Below, in pieces: positions 1 to 6,450 of a DNA stretch of 26,520 nt (position 1 is the stretch's first letter; each line of letters starts with the position of its first letter). The notes below the pieces were generated by a model. It was not told where the DNA came from. It searched no databases and was given only the letters and a program-made list of their open reading frames with translations. Made by a program: the position numbers and the translations under genes. Source of the DNA: Methylotenera_A sp031422335 (GTDB lineage: Bacteria; Pseudomonadota; Gammaproteobacteria; Burkholderiales; Methylophilaceae); assembly GCA_031422335.1 (NCBI GenBank), contig JANOQW010000028.1:1-26520 (forward strand), given 5' to 3'.

Positions 1-370
1 GATTTATGTTTTCAAGACTATTTTCCACACATGATTCGATACCTTTTTTAAGACCTTTTTTAAAAATACTTACTCTTTTAAGTGTATGACCTGTTGCGTT
101 TATGATATCTGCTTCACGTATAAAGTCATGTTCAACTTGTGAACCATCTTTTTTAAAGTGCTGTGATTCATCAACTTCTATGTGCAACTGAATTTGTGGG
201 AAATATATATCCGTTAATGCGCGGCCTTCTGGCCTAGTTACATGTTGCTGAGTTACAAATTTTATATCGGTATTATTCAGCAAGTGCCAAACTCTGGTAA
301 TTACGTAATTTTCATATCTTTTCTTATATGACTTAGCAAGTTGACGAACTATATAATCTGTTTTATTCAA
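1..370 (-). CDS. Probable AbaSI-like modification-dependent restriction endonuclease, N-terminal part (runs off left edge)
   Basis: An open frame runs leftward from a TTG start at 370 to the window edge with no stop, giving 123 residues. A good ribosome site (AAGGA, 9 bases before the TTG) supports this start, and the stop codon of the upstream gene lies in the same frame 21 bases before it. The translation contains RYENYVITRVWHLLN, FVTQQHVTRPEGRALTD (about 38-54) and LHIEVDESQH (about 62-71). These resemble the Vsr-like nuclease domain of the AbaSI/PvuRts1I group, enzymes that cut DNA carrying 5-hydroxymethyl- or glucosyl-hydroxymethylcytosine. Candidate metal-site acids are D54, E65 and D67. 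In that family a C-terminal SRA-like reader domain follows; here it would lie outside the window. Recognition is from remembered family motifs, so the exact specificity is uncertain. A different Vsr/PD-(D/E)xK nuclease is the main alternative. Confidence 0.65.
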   Translation of the reverse strand, partial: MNKTDYIVRQLAKSYKKRYENYVITRVWHLLNNTDIKFVTQQHVTRPEGRALTDIYFPQIQLHIEVDESQHFKKDGSQVEHDFIREADIINATGHTLKRVSIFKKGLKKGIESCVENSLENIN

Positions 371-391
371 AATAAAATATCCTTTTTTAAG

Positions 392-2521
392 TTATACCAA
401 TTCCACTTCCACCAAATTATCCGAAAACGTAGTCGAATGCCCCATATCCCCAAACTCCGCCGCACTAATGCAATTAACCGTGCCTTTATTCAACTGCCGC
501 CAATAACCTAGCGTAGCAACCACAATGCCAGGGTTAACATCTTTGGTAATGCGCGCATCGCCTTCAAACGCGCCACGGTCGTTAAACACTTTCACCTTTA
601 CGCCTTCTAAAATACCCCGAGTTGCGGCATCTAGCGGGTTAATCAGCACAAATTGCTCACCTTGGCCTTTGATTTTCTCTGCCACGTTGGCATAGCAACT
701 ATTTAAAAAACCATGACTTTTGGGTGAGATGATACTTAACGGATATTTTTTCGCTAATGCTGGGTTACTTTCCACACTTTCACGATTCGCGACGTAATCG
801 GGTAGCGCGTCTAAATCCTCACCTGGCTGAAAGCCTTCGTACATCTGCCTAAACGGCCCTGCCACAAAGTTTTTAGCGCCTTCTACCAAAAACATGCACT
901 TACCACTAGGAGTAGGAAAGTTGCCGTTTTTATGCGGCGCGCGATCATCTTTGGTACCTACTTTCAGCTTGGCAAAGCCGTGCTCGCGCATATAAGCTAA
1001 ATCATAACCATCGCAGGCGGGCGCATCCCAAGCCACGTAGTTTTCTAGGCATTCGCTATCAGACCATTTGAAGTTATCTTCTTTAAAGCCTAGGCGTTTT
1101 GCCAGCGCTCTAAAAATATCATTATTGGGTTTTGCCTCGCCCGGTGGATCGATACATTTGGCGTTGTAGGTTAAATACAAATGCCCCCAGCTTAAAATCA
1201 TGTCTTCCATCTCTGCACCCATGGCGGCTGGCAGCACAATATCGGCATAAGCGGCGGTGTCGGTAATAAAGTGGTCTGCCACTACGGTGAATAAATCTTC
1301 GCGCATGAGACCTTTTACAATTTTATCGGTTTCGGGCGATTGCGTAACCGGGTTGGTATTCCACACCATTAGCGATTTAATCGGCGTTTCTAGTTTAATT
1401 TCGCCTGTTAGCACGCGACCAAGTTGCAGAATATTGGCTACCTGAGTGCCCTCTGGGATTAAATCGGGGCGGCAAATCACATCAAATTTATACGGGTGCT
1501 CCCATACTGGAAACTGTAAAATGCCGCCGCCCACTTTGCGCCAAGCACCAGTGAGTGCGGGTAAGCAGGTAACTGCGCGAATAGCCTGACTGCCGCCATA
1601 ATTGCGCTCTAGTGCCACGCCAATGCGAATAGCCGAGGGTGAAGACGTTGCGTACTCGCGCGCAAATTTGCGAATGTCATCCGCAGGAATACCCGTAACT
1701 TTCTCTGCCCATTCTGGTGTGCGGGTTTTAGCACGTGCCGCCAACTCTTTGAAGCCGACCGTGTAGTTATCAATGTAATCTTGGTCTTGCAAACCCTCTT
1801 CAATAATCACGTTCATCATCGCCATGGCCAGTGCGCCATCAGTACCAGGCTTAGGCGCAATATGCCAATCGGCCTCTTTTGCGGTTTTGCTGGCGTATGA
1901 ATCCACCACCACCACTTTGGCGCCTTTTTTCTGTGCCTCATGAATAATGTGCCAGTGATGCAAATTAGTAGAAACCGAATTAGATGCCCATACCACGATA
2001 TATTTTGAATGACAAAAGCTTTCAGGATCTACACCAGCAGTCGGCCCCACAGTGAGTAGCCATGCGGTACATGAGCCTTCGCCGCAGAATGTACGCTCGG
2101 TAACCGTTGCACCTAAACGTGCAAAAAATGCATCGCCACCGTTTAAACCATGCACCAAGCCTTGGTTACCCAAGTAACTAGCGGGCATAATCGCTTGCGC
2201 GCCGTCGGTTTTGATAATTGCCTGCCATTTATCCACAATCGTATCCAAGGCTTCATCCCAGCTAATACGTTGAAACTGCTTGCTGCCTTTAGGGCCAACC
2301 CGCTTCATCGGGTAAAGCAAGCGATCTGGATGATAGTGACGTTTTTCGTAATCTTTAAGCTTGACGCACAAACCGCCGCGCGTCATGGGGTGTTCAGTAT
2401 TGCCTGTGACTTTTAACAGCGTGCCATCTTTCACATGAAACACCATGCTACAGGTATCGGGGCAATCGTGCGGGCAACCACCATGGTGCGTTGTAATAGC
2501 AAGGTCAACAGGCTTATTCAT
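392..2521 (-). CDS. Molybdopterin-dependent oxidoreductase with N-terminal [4Fe-4S] site
   Basis: A 709-residue member of the DMSO-reductase (COG0243) superfamily. The N-terminus has a four-cysteine cluster motif (C-x3-C-x3-C, then a Cys about 27 residues on, in GGLCVKL). It is followed by typical bis-MGD-binding segments (RISWDEALD, VVWASN, LMVWNTNPVTQSPE, FTVVADHFITDTAAYADIVLPAA) and a C-terminal molydopterin-dinucleotide-binding domain (INPLDAATRGI, VKVFNDRGAFEG). There is no twin-arginine signal and no membrane segment, so a cytoplasmic enzyme is expected. The substrate cannot be read from the sequence; the FCGEGSC stretch may hold the molybdenum ligand region. GGGAG lies 9 bases before ATG 2521 and 6 before an adjacent GTG at 2524; the ATG is preferred. 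The gene is divergent from roxA across about 120 bp and is followed closely by the nuclease gene. Confidence 0.9.
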   Translation of the reverse strand: MNKPVDLAITTHHGGCPHDCPDTCSMVFHVKDGTLLKVTGNTEHPMTRGGLCVKLKDYEKRHYHPDRLLYPMKRVGPKGSKQFQRISWDEALDTIVDKWQAIIKTDGAQAIMPASYLGNQGLVHGLNGGDAFFARLGATVTERTFCGEGSCTAWLLTVGPTAGVDPESFCHSKYIVVWASNSVSTNLHHWHIIHEAQKKGAKVVVVDSYASKTAKEADWHIAPKPGTDGALAMAMMNVIIEEGLQDQDYIDNYTVGFKELAARAKTRTPEWAEKVTGIPADDIRKFAREYATSSPSAIRIGVALERNYGGSQAIRAVTCLPALTGAWRKVGGGILQFPVWEHPYKFDVICRPDLIPEGTQVANILQLGRVLTGEIKLETPIKSLMVWNTNPVTQSPETDKIVKGLMREDLFTVVADHFITDTAAYADIVLPAAMGAEMEDMILSWGHLYLTYNAKCIDPPGEAKPNNDIFRALAKRLGFKEDNFKWSDSECLENYVAWDAPACDGYDLAYMREHGFAKLKVGTKDDRAPHKNGNFPTPSGKCMFLVEGAKNFVAGPFRQMYEGFQPGEDLDALPDYVANRESVESNPALAKKYPLSIISPKSHGFLNSCYANVAEKIKGQGEQFVLINPLDAATRGILEGVKVKVFNDRGAFEGDARITKDVNPGIVVATLGYWRQLNKGTVNCISAAEFGDMGHSTTFSDNLVEVELV

Positions 2522-2640
2522 CACTAATATCTCCCAATTTATTATTTAGAATACGCAATTTATGTAATCTCAACTATATACCCACTTGTATAGTCATGCA
2601 ATTATTTTATGCAAAGCCAAAACAAGATTAAAATGCCAAT
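2522..2640. promoter_or_regulatory. Divergent intergenic region between the Mo oxidoreductase and roxA
   Basis: This 119-bp AT-rich spacer must hold the promoters of both flanking genes, which point away from each other. TATA-like stretches (around 2574-2580 and 2592-2596) are candidates, but no convincing -35/-10 pair can be assigned by eye. No clear ribosome-binding sequence precedes the roxA ATG. A three-codon frame (ATG at 2632, then CCA ATA TGA) overlaps the roxA start. Confidence 0.4.
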
Positions 2641-3774
2641 ATGAATTTACCACTACAGTTACTTAACCAGCTGACGCCAGAACAATTTTTGGCTGAATAT
2701 TGGCAAAAAAAACCGCTGCTAATTCGGCAGGCGATTCCTAATTTTAAAGGCTTGCTTTCGCCCGAAGAGTTAGCTGGTTTGGCGTGCGAGGAAGATGTGC
2801 AAGCAAGAATAATCTCATTTAAAAAAGACAAATGGGCTGTAAAAAATAGTCCATTTGATGAGACTGATTTTACTAAACTAGCAAAAGCAGGTTGGACGCT
2901 ATTGGTGCAAAACGTCAATCATTACCTGCCAACAGCCGCAGATTTATTGGCGCAGTTCAATTTTATTCCGCATGCACGGCTTGATGACTTAATGGTGAGC
3001 TACGCGCCAAAAGGCAGCGGCATTGGTGCACATGTAGATTCTTACGACGTTTTTTTGTTGCAAGGCGCGGGCAAACGTAAATGGCAAATATCATCGCAAG
3101 CAGATTTAAGTTTGATAGAAAATGCACCGCTAAAAATTCTGCAAAATTTTGCGCCGCAACAAGAATGGATTTTGGAAGCAGGCGATATGCTGTATTTGCC
3201 GCCACAGATTGCGCATTGTGGCACTTCCGAAAGTGATGATTGCATGACCTATTCGATTGGTTTTAGGGCACCCAAAACGCAAGAACTGCAGCACGAATTT
3301 TTGAATTACCTGCAAGATAATATTAACGCAGATGGTTTGTATGCTGACGCGGATATAAAACTGCAAAATCACCCTGCTGAAATTAGCGATGCAATGGTAA
3401 AAAAAGTAAGCGATATGTTGCAAAAACTGACATGGGATAAAAATAATATTGCCGATTTTTTAGGCCAATATCTAACTGAGCCAAAATTAGACGTGGTGTT
3501 TGAGCTACCAAAACAAATAAGCAAAGCCGCATTTACCAAACAATTGGCTACAAAAACTTTATGGCTAAGTTTAAAGTCTCAATTATTATTTACACAAAAT
3601 AATTTTTACTTGAATGGCGAGAAACTAGATGTACCAGCAGCCATTGTGAATGAATTAAAGCATTTGGCAGATAAAAAAACTCTCAAATTAACCGGCCTGC
3701 AAGCCAATATCCATGCGGTTGCTGGCGATGCACTATTTGGTGCATATTTGGCTGGTTATGTACATTTTAGGTAA
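2641..3774 (+). CDS. roxA: Ribosomal oxygenase (50S L16 arginine hydroxylase, RoxA/YcfD family)
   Basis: A 377-residue JmjC/cupin-fold 2-oxoglutarate- and Fe(II)-dependent oxygenase. The iron triad is visible as H131-x-D133 (GAHVDSYDVF) and H192 (PPQIAHCG), almost the same spacing as E. coli YcfD (H125, D127, H187). Other family signatures are FLAEYWQKKPLLIRQA near the N-terminus, DDLMVSYAPKGSGIG before the HxD, and YSIGFRAP after the distal His. YcfD hydroxylates an arginine of ribosomal protein L16; the same role is inferred here. The C-terminal third (about 240-377) corresponds to the dimerisation and winged-helix parts. Oddity: the last 25 residues (QANIHAVAGDA) are encoded by one copy of a repeat shared with rsxC and secA. 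The gene is followed by two small plus-strand genes. Confidence 0.92.
   Translation: MNLPLQLLNQLTPEQFLAEYWQKKPLLIRQAIPNFKGLLSPEELAGLACEEDVQARIISFKKDKWAVKNSPFDETDFTKLAKAGWTLLVQNVNHYLPTAADLLAQFNFIPHARLDDLMVSYAPKGSGIGAHVDSYDVFLLQGAGKRKWQISSQADLSLIENAPLKILQNFAPQQEWILEAGDMLYLPPQIAHCGTSESDDCMTYSIGFRAPKTQELQHEFLNYLQDNINADGLYADADIKLQNHPAEISDAMVKKVSDMLQKLTWDKNNIADFLGQYLTEPKLDVVFELPKQISKAAFTKQLATKTLWLSLKSQLLFTQNNFYLNGEKLDVPAAIVNELKHLADKKTLKLTGLQANIHAVAGDALFGAYLAGYVHFR
3697..3731 (+). repeat. Interspersed short repeat, copy A (inside roxA)
   Basis: This copy begins CTGCAAGCCAATATCCATGC and continues through GGTTGCTGGCGATGC. Positions 3703-3731 match rsxC copy B (11695-11723) at 27 of 29 bases and the reverse complement of secA copy F (21014-21042) at 26 of 29. 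Positions 3697-3719 match intergenic copy E at 22 of 23. The frame used here reads ANIHAVAGDA. Confidence 0.75.
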
Positions 3775-3800
3775 ACATGCTAAACGATAGGTAATTAATC

Positions 3801-4295
3801 ATGAGCGAAACTAATTTACAGCCAAATACCATCATTTTGGGCGAGCGCAATTATGAAGCGGCGCTGGCGTTGGTGATTGCTAGTGCGCAAAACGAGCTGC
3901 TAATTTTTGATCAAGATTTTGTGCGTGGCGATTACGCGAGCGTGCAGCGATTTGAGCTGATTCAAGGCTTTTTAAGCAAAAATAGCTTAAGCAAGCTCAC
4001 CATTATTTTGCAAAATACCGAACATTTCACACTACACTGCCCACTACTATTTGGTTTACTGAAACTTTATGGCCATAAAATGCAGGTATTTGCCACCAAT
4101 GACAACGCAAAAATTGCTAAAGATTGCTTTGTGATTGCCGATAAAAGTCATTACTTGCGACGATTTCATATTGAACAAGCACGTTTTAAATATGCGCTGG
4201 ATGATGTAGAAGAGTGCGCCAACTTGGGCATGCGTTTTGATGAATTGCTGGAGGAAACTACTGAAGCGCTGTCGTCAACCAAACTGGGGCTGTAA
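3801..4295 (+). CDS. Small conserved protein of unknown function (DUF7931-like)
   Basis: A 164-residue soluble protein with no signal peptide or membrane segment. It starts 26 bp after roxA with a modest ribosome site (AGGT, about 8 bases upstream). The segment LLIFDQDFVRGDYASVQRFELIQGFL, followed by LTIILQN, CPLLFGLLKLYGHKMQVF and CFVIADKSHYLRRFHIEQARFKY, resembles the DUF7931 domain of betaproteobacteria. In some of those proteins the domain is fused to or next to acetyltransferases; I recall this from family knowledge and cannot verify it here. The alternation of an acidic motif and a late His/Arg-rich stretch is faintly reminiscent of phospholipase-D-like folds, but no HKD motif is present. 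No function is proposed. Position suggests co-transcription with roxA and the downstream secretin-domain gene. Confidence 0.75.
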   Translation: MSETNLQPNTIILGERNYEAALALVIASAQNELLIFDQDFVRGDYASVQRFELIQGFLSKNSLSKLTIILQNTEHFTLHCPLLFGLLKLYGHKMQVFATNDNAKIAKDCFVIADKSHYLRRFHIEQARFKYALDDVEECANLGMRFDELLEETTEALSSTKLGL

Positions 4296-4308
4296 AAGTT
4301 AATAAAGA

Positions 4309-5139
4309 ATGAAAATTAAAGTAATGAAATTAAAAATTCTGAAAAACCTATTTTTTAGTTTATTGTTGGTGTGTACCAGCGCGTTAGCCGAGACGGAGTT
4401 TAAAATATTCACGCTGCAACACCGCTTTGCCAGTGATTTATTACCTTTTGTAGAACCCATGGTAGGCGCAGATGGGGTAGCTAATGGCATTGATAACCAA
4501 TTAATTATTCGTGCGCAACCTCAGCGCATGCAAGAAATTGAAGCGCTAGTGGCTAAAATGGATGCCGCCAGAGTCAATCGTAAAATCACCGTAAACACCA
4601 GCAATAACATGCAAAGCCAGCACGAGCGCACCGAAGCCAGTGGCAAAGTGAAAATGGGTAAAGTCACTGTAGGAAACGATAGCAGAGCGCGCCCAAACAC
4701 GGGCAATGTGGATATAGCGCGTAGTAGTAGCAACACGCGGCAAACTAGCAATCAATTTATTAACGTACTAGATGGTGAGCGCGCATTTATTCGCGTAGGG
4801 CAGTTGGTGCCGTTTACGCAAGAATGGGTAACGATTACAAGGCGTTATATTCAAATAGATAGATTCACCGATTGGCGCGAAGTGACCACTGGGTTTGCGG
4901 TGCGTCCGCGCACCATAGGCAATGAGGTTGAACTGGAGATTACGCCACGCATTGCGCGGCCCAATAATCAAGGCTATATTGATTTTGAAGAATTGACTAC
5001 CGTGATTCGCACCAGCCTTGGCAGCTGGGTAGATATTGGCGGTACCATGCAAAATAATGATGAAGTCAGCCGTAAAATATTAGGCATTCAAACTAACACT
5101 AGCCAACAAAATAGTGCTTTATCCGTCAAAGTAGATTAA
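4309..5139 (+). CDS. Secretin-domain periplasmic protein (short, unknown role)
   Basis: A 276-residue exported protein. A basic N-terminus and hydrophobic stretch (about 9-25) end in ALA, giving a likely signal-peptidase I site near residue 27. Residues about 30-95 (FKIFTLQHRFASDLLPFVEPM, LIIRAQPQRMQEIEALVAKMD) look like a secretin N-domain of the GspD/PilQ type. A low-complexity linker rich in Ser, Asn and Thr follows. Residues about 145-276 (VLDGERAFIRVGQLVPF, GFAVRPRTIGNEVELEITPRIA, LGSWVDIGG) resemble the start of the secretin barrel domain. At this length it cannot be a full secretin pore; similar short proteins are annotated only as secretin-domain proteins. It begins 13 bp after the previous gene. 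The ATG at 4309 has only a weak ribosome site, and an in-frame ATG at 4324 is an alternative. Confidence 0.8.
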   Translation: MKIKVMKLKILKNLFFSLLLVCTSALAETEFKIFTLQHRFASDLLPFVEPMVGADGVANGIDNQLIIRAQPQRMQEIEALVAKMDAARVNRKITVNTSNNMQSQHERTEASGKVKMGKVTVGNDSRARPNTGNVDIARSSSNTRQTSNQFINVLDGERAFIRVGQLVPFTQEWVTITRRYIQIDRFTDWREVTTGFAVRPRTIGNEVELEITPRIARPNNQGYIDFEELTTVIRTSLGSWVDIGGTMQNNDEVSRKILGIQTNTSQQNSALSVKVD

Positions 5140-5332
5140 AACTCAGATAGAAACTTGAGGCTTAGGCGCTAAATTGTTGCGAATCAACGACTTTCTTTAG
5201 CAATATTCAGCATAAATCCAAAAAATAGTGGAATTTTTCACAATTACTGGTAAAATTCACGCACTCGGTTGGGCTAAAGATGGTCCGCCGTAACTGGTTT
5301 ATACTCTTAGTTTATACGTTAAGGATTACAAT
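5140..5332. promoter_or_regulatory. Intergenic region upstream of the repeat lipoprotein
   Basis: This 193-bp gap holds no gene. Close to the next gene there is a TATACT (about 5299-5304) that would serve as a -10 element, and AAGGA is placed a few bases before the ATG at 5333. No matching -35 is evident at 17 bp. A separate promoter for the small lipoprotein gene is likely given the gap and the strong terminator after it. Confidence 0.4.
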
Positions 5333-5533
5333 ATGACACGTTCTGCCCTATTAGCTGCATTATTAGCTCTTGCTTTAACTGCTTGTGGCGAAAAACCTGC
5401 TGAAGAAGCTCCTGCTGCTGAAGCTGCTCCAATGGAAGCTCCTGCTGCTGAAGCTGCTCCAGCTGAAGCTGCACCAATGGAAGCTGCTCCTGCTGAAGCT
5501 GCTCCTGCTGCTGAAGCTCCAGCTGCACCATAA
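5333..5533 (+). CDS. Small Ala/Pro/Glu-repeat lipoprotein
   Basis: A 66-residue protein. It has a short hydrophobic signal (SALLAALLALALTAC) ending in a lipobox LTAC, so Cys18 would be lipidated and the protein membrane-anchored. The rest is almost entirely Ala, Pro, Glu and Met in units such as APAAEAAPMEA and APAEAAPMEA, an acidic, probably unstructured tail. A good ribosome site (AAGGATT) precedes the ATG. Codons are very uniform (GCT, CCT/CCA, GAA) and the DNA itself is repetitive, for example GCTCCTGCTGCTGAAGCTGC occurs twice. The gene stands alone, with its own upstream gap and two hairpins downstream. A long Gln/Leu-rich frame on the opposite strand is only its antisense shadow. Function unknown; small lipoproteins of this kind are common in related bacteria. 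Confidence 0.75.
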   Translation: MTRSALLAALLALALTACGEKPAEEAPAAEAAPMEAPAAEAAPAEAAPMEAAPAEAAPAAEAPAAP

Positions 5534-5540
5534 GCTAATA

Positions 5541-5582
5541 TTTAAAAACCTATTATCTTAAATACTAGGTTAGGTTTTTAAA
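5541..5582 (+). terminator. AT-rich hairpin after the repeat lipoprotein gene
   Basis: A perfect 12-bp inverted repeat: TTTAAAAACCTA (5541-5552) pairs with TAGGTTTTTAAA (5571-5582) around an 18-base loop, starting 8 bases after the stop codon. It may act as a first, weaker terminator or as an mRNA 3' stabiliser ahead of the stronger hairpin. Confidence 0.5.
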
Positions 5583-5590
5583 AGCTTTGT

Positions 5591-5619
5591 AAAAAAGCCG
5601 ACTTTTTGTCGGCTTTTTT
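5591..5619. terminator. Strong rho-independent terminator (bidirectional)
   Basis: AAAAAAGCCGAC (5591-5602) and GTCGGCTTTTTT (5608-5619) form a perfect 12-bp stem with a TTTTT loop. The GC core is flanked by A and T tracts on both strands, so it can end the lipoprotein transcript from the left and the dapA-bamC-MBL transcript from the right. Confidence 0.9.
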
Positions 5620-5650
5620 GTTATTTAAGAATGAATTAAAACAACTTAGT

Positions 5651-6421
5651 TTAAAAACTTCTCCAAGCAAAACCATCTTCTTGTTGGGCAATCCCCACCC
5701 AATCTTGGCTGCAATTCAGTACCGCACTTAAGGCTTTTTGCGCTAAGCAGGGGGTGTTATTTTTGGCGCTTAAATGCGCAGCAATAATGTGCTTCAATTT
5801 ACTGTTGTCTAACTTAGCCAGCAAAGCCGCAGCGCTTTGGTTATCTAAATGCCCCAGCTTACTGCCCACGCGCTTTTTTAGTGAATATGGGTATGCGCCG
5901 TTTTCAAGCATATTTAAATCGTGATTGCACTCCAACACCAAGGCATCGCAGCTGTTTAACACTTGCTCTATATGGCTAGTAGATGCGCCCGCATCCGTCA
6001 GCACACCAAGCTTATGCTTCCCATCGCTAAAAGTAAATTGTGTCGGCTCGCGCGCATCGTGCGGCACAGGGTAAGGATTAATTTGAATCGCTTCAATAGA
6101 AAATTGCGTATGGCTATCGATGATATTAAGTTGAATATCTGGGCTTTCAGGGATATAGCGCTCGCACATTTTAAGACTGCCGTGCGATAACCAAACCGGC
6201 ACATTGAATTTGGCAGCAAATTTAAACGCGCCTTTGGCGTGATCATCATGCTCGTGCGTCACTAAGATGCCCGAGATTTGCTCTGGCATTAAATCTAACT
6301 TTTGCAGCCGCTTGACCACTTCATTTGGTGCAAATCCACAATCTAACAATAAGCGCGTGTTTGATTGCTCTACCACTAGGCAGTTGCCTGCACTGCCGCT
6401 GCCAATTGACGCGAAGCGCAT
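5651..6421 (-). CDS. MBL-fold metallo-hydrolase (YycJ/WalJ-like)
   Basis: A 256-residue metallo-beta-lactamase-fold protein. The zinc-binding signature THEHDDH gives H56, H58, D60 and H61. It is preceded by the N-terminal strand motif FASIGSGSAGNCLVVE and LLLDCGF, which are typical of the YycJ group and of PhnP-like phosphodiesterases. Further metal ligands are probably in VPHDA, TDAG (LTDAGAST), LVLECNHD and AAHLS. The substrate is not evident; relatives have been linked to nuclease or cyclic-phosphodiester hydrolysis. It is the third gene after dapA and bamC, an order common in betaproteobacteria. Its start region is duplicated: an ATGCGCTTCGCG occurs both at the real start and 26 bp upstream, overlapping the bamC stop codon. 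The real ATG overlaps the stop of the resulting 8-codon frame. Confidence 0.88.
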   Translation of the reverse strand: MRFASIGSGSAGNCLVVEQSNTRLLLDCGFAPNEVVKRLQKLDLMPEQISGILVTHEHDDHAKGAFKFAAKFNVPVWLSHGSLKMCERYIPESPDIQLNIIDSHTQFSIEAIQINPYPVPHDAREPTQFTFSDGKHKLGVLTDAGASTSHIEQVLNSCDALVLECNHDLNMLENGAYPYSLKKRVGSKLGHLDNQSAAALLAKLDNSKLKHIIAAHLSAKNNTPCLAQKALSAVLNCSQDWVGIAQQEDGFAWRSF

Positions 6422-6450
6422 TATAGTTGTAAAGTCGCGAAGCGCATTAT
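6410..6450. repeat. 26-bp-period duplication spanning the bamC/MBL junction
   Basis: CGCGAAGCGCATTAT occurs at 6410-6424 and again at 6436-6450. On the minus strand each copy contains TAATGCGCTTCGCG. The upstream copy joins the bamC TAA to an ATG that opens an 8-codon frame (MRFATLQL), and the downstream copy joins that frame's TAA to the ATG of the MBL gene. Confidence 0.85.

Noticed and set aside
5319..5531. Gln/Leu-rich 70-codon frame opposite the repeat lipoprotein
   Set aside because: It is the antisense of the Ala/Glu/Pro codon repeats; it lacks a signal and a ribosome site, whereas the plus-strand frame has a lipobox and a good ribosome site.
5333..5533. Trinucleotide-rich tract considered as a CRISPR-like or satellite repeat
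   Set aside because: Units vary in length, there are no spacers, and the repeat is explained by a coding Ala/Pro/Glu tail.
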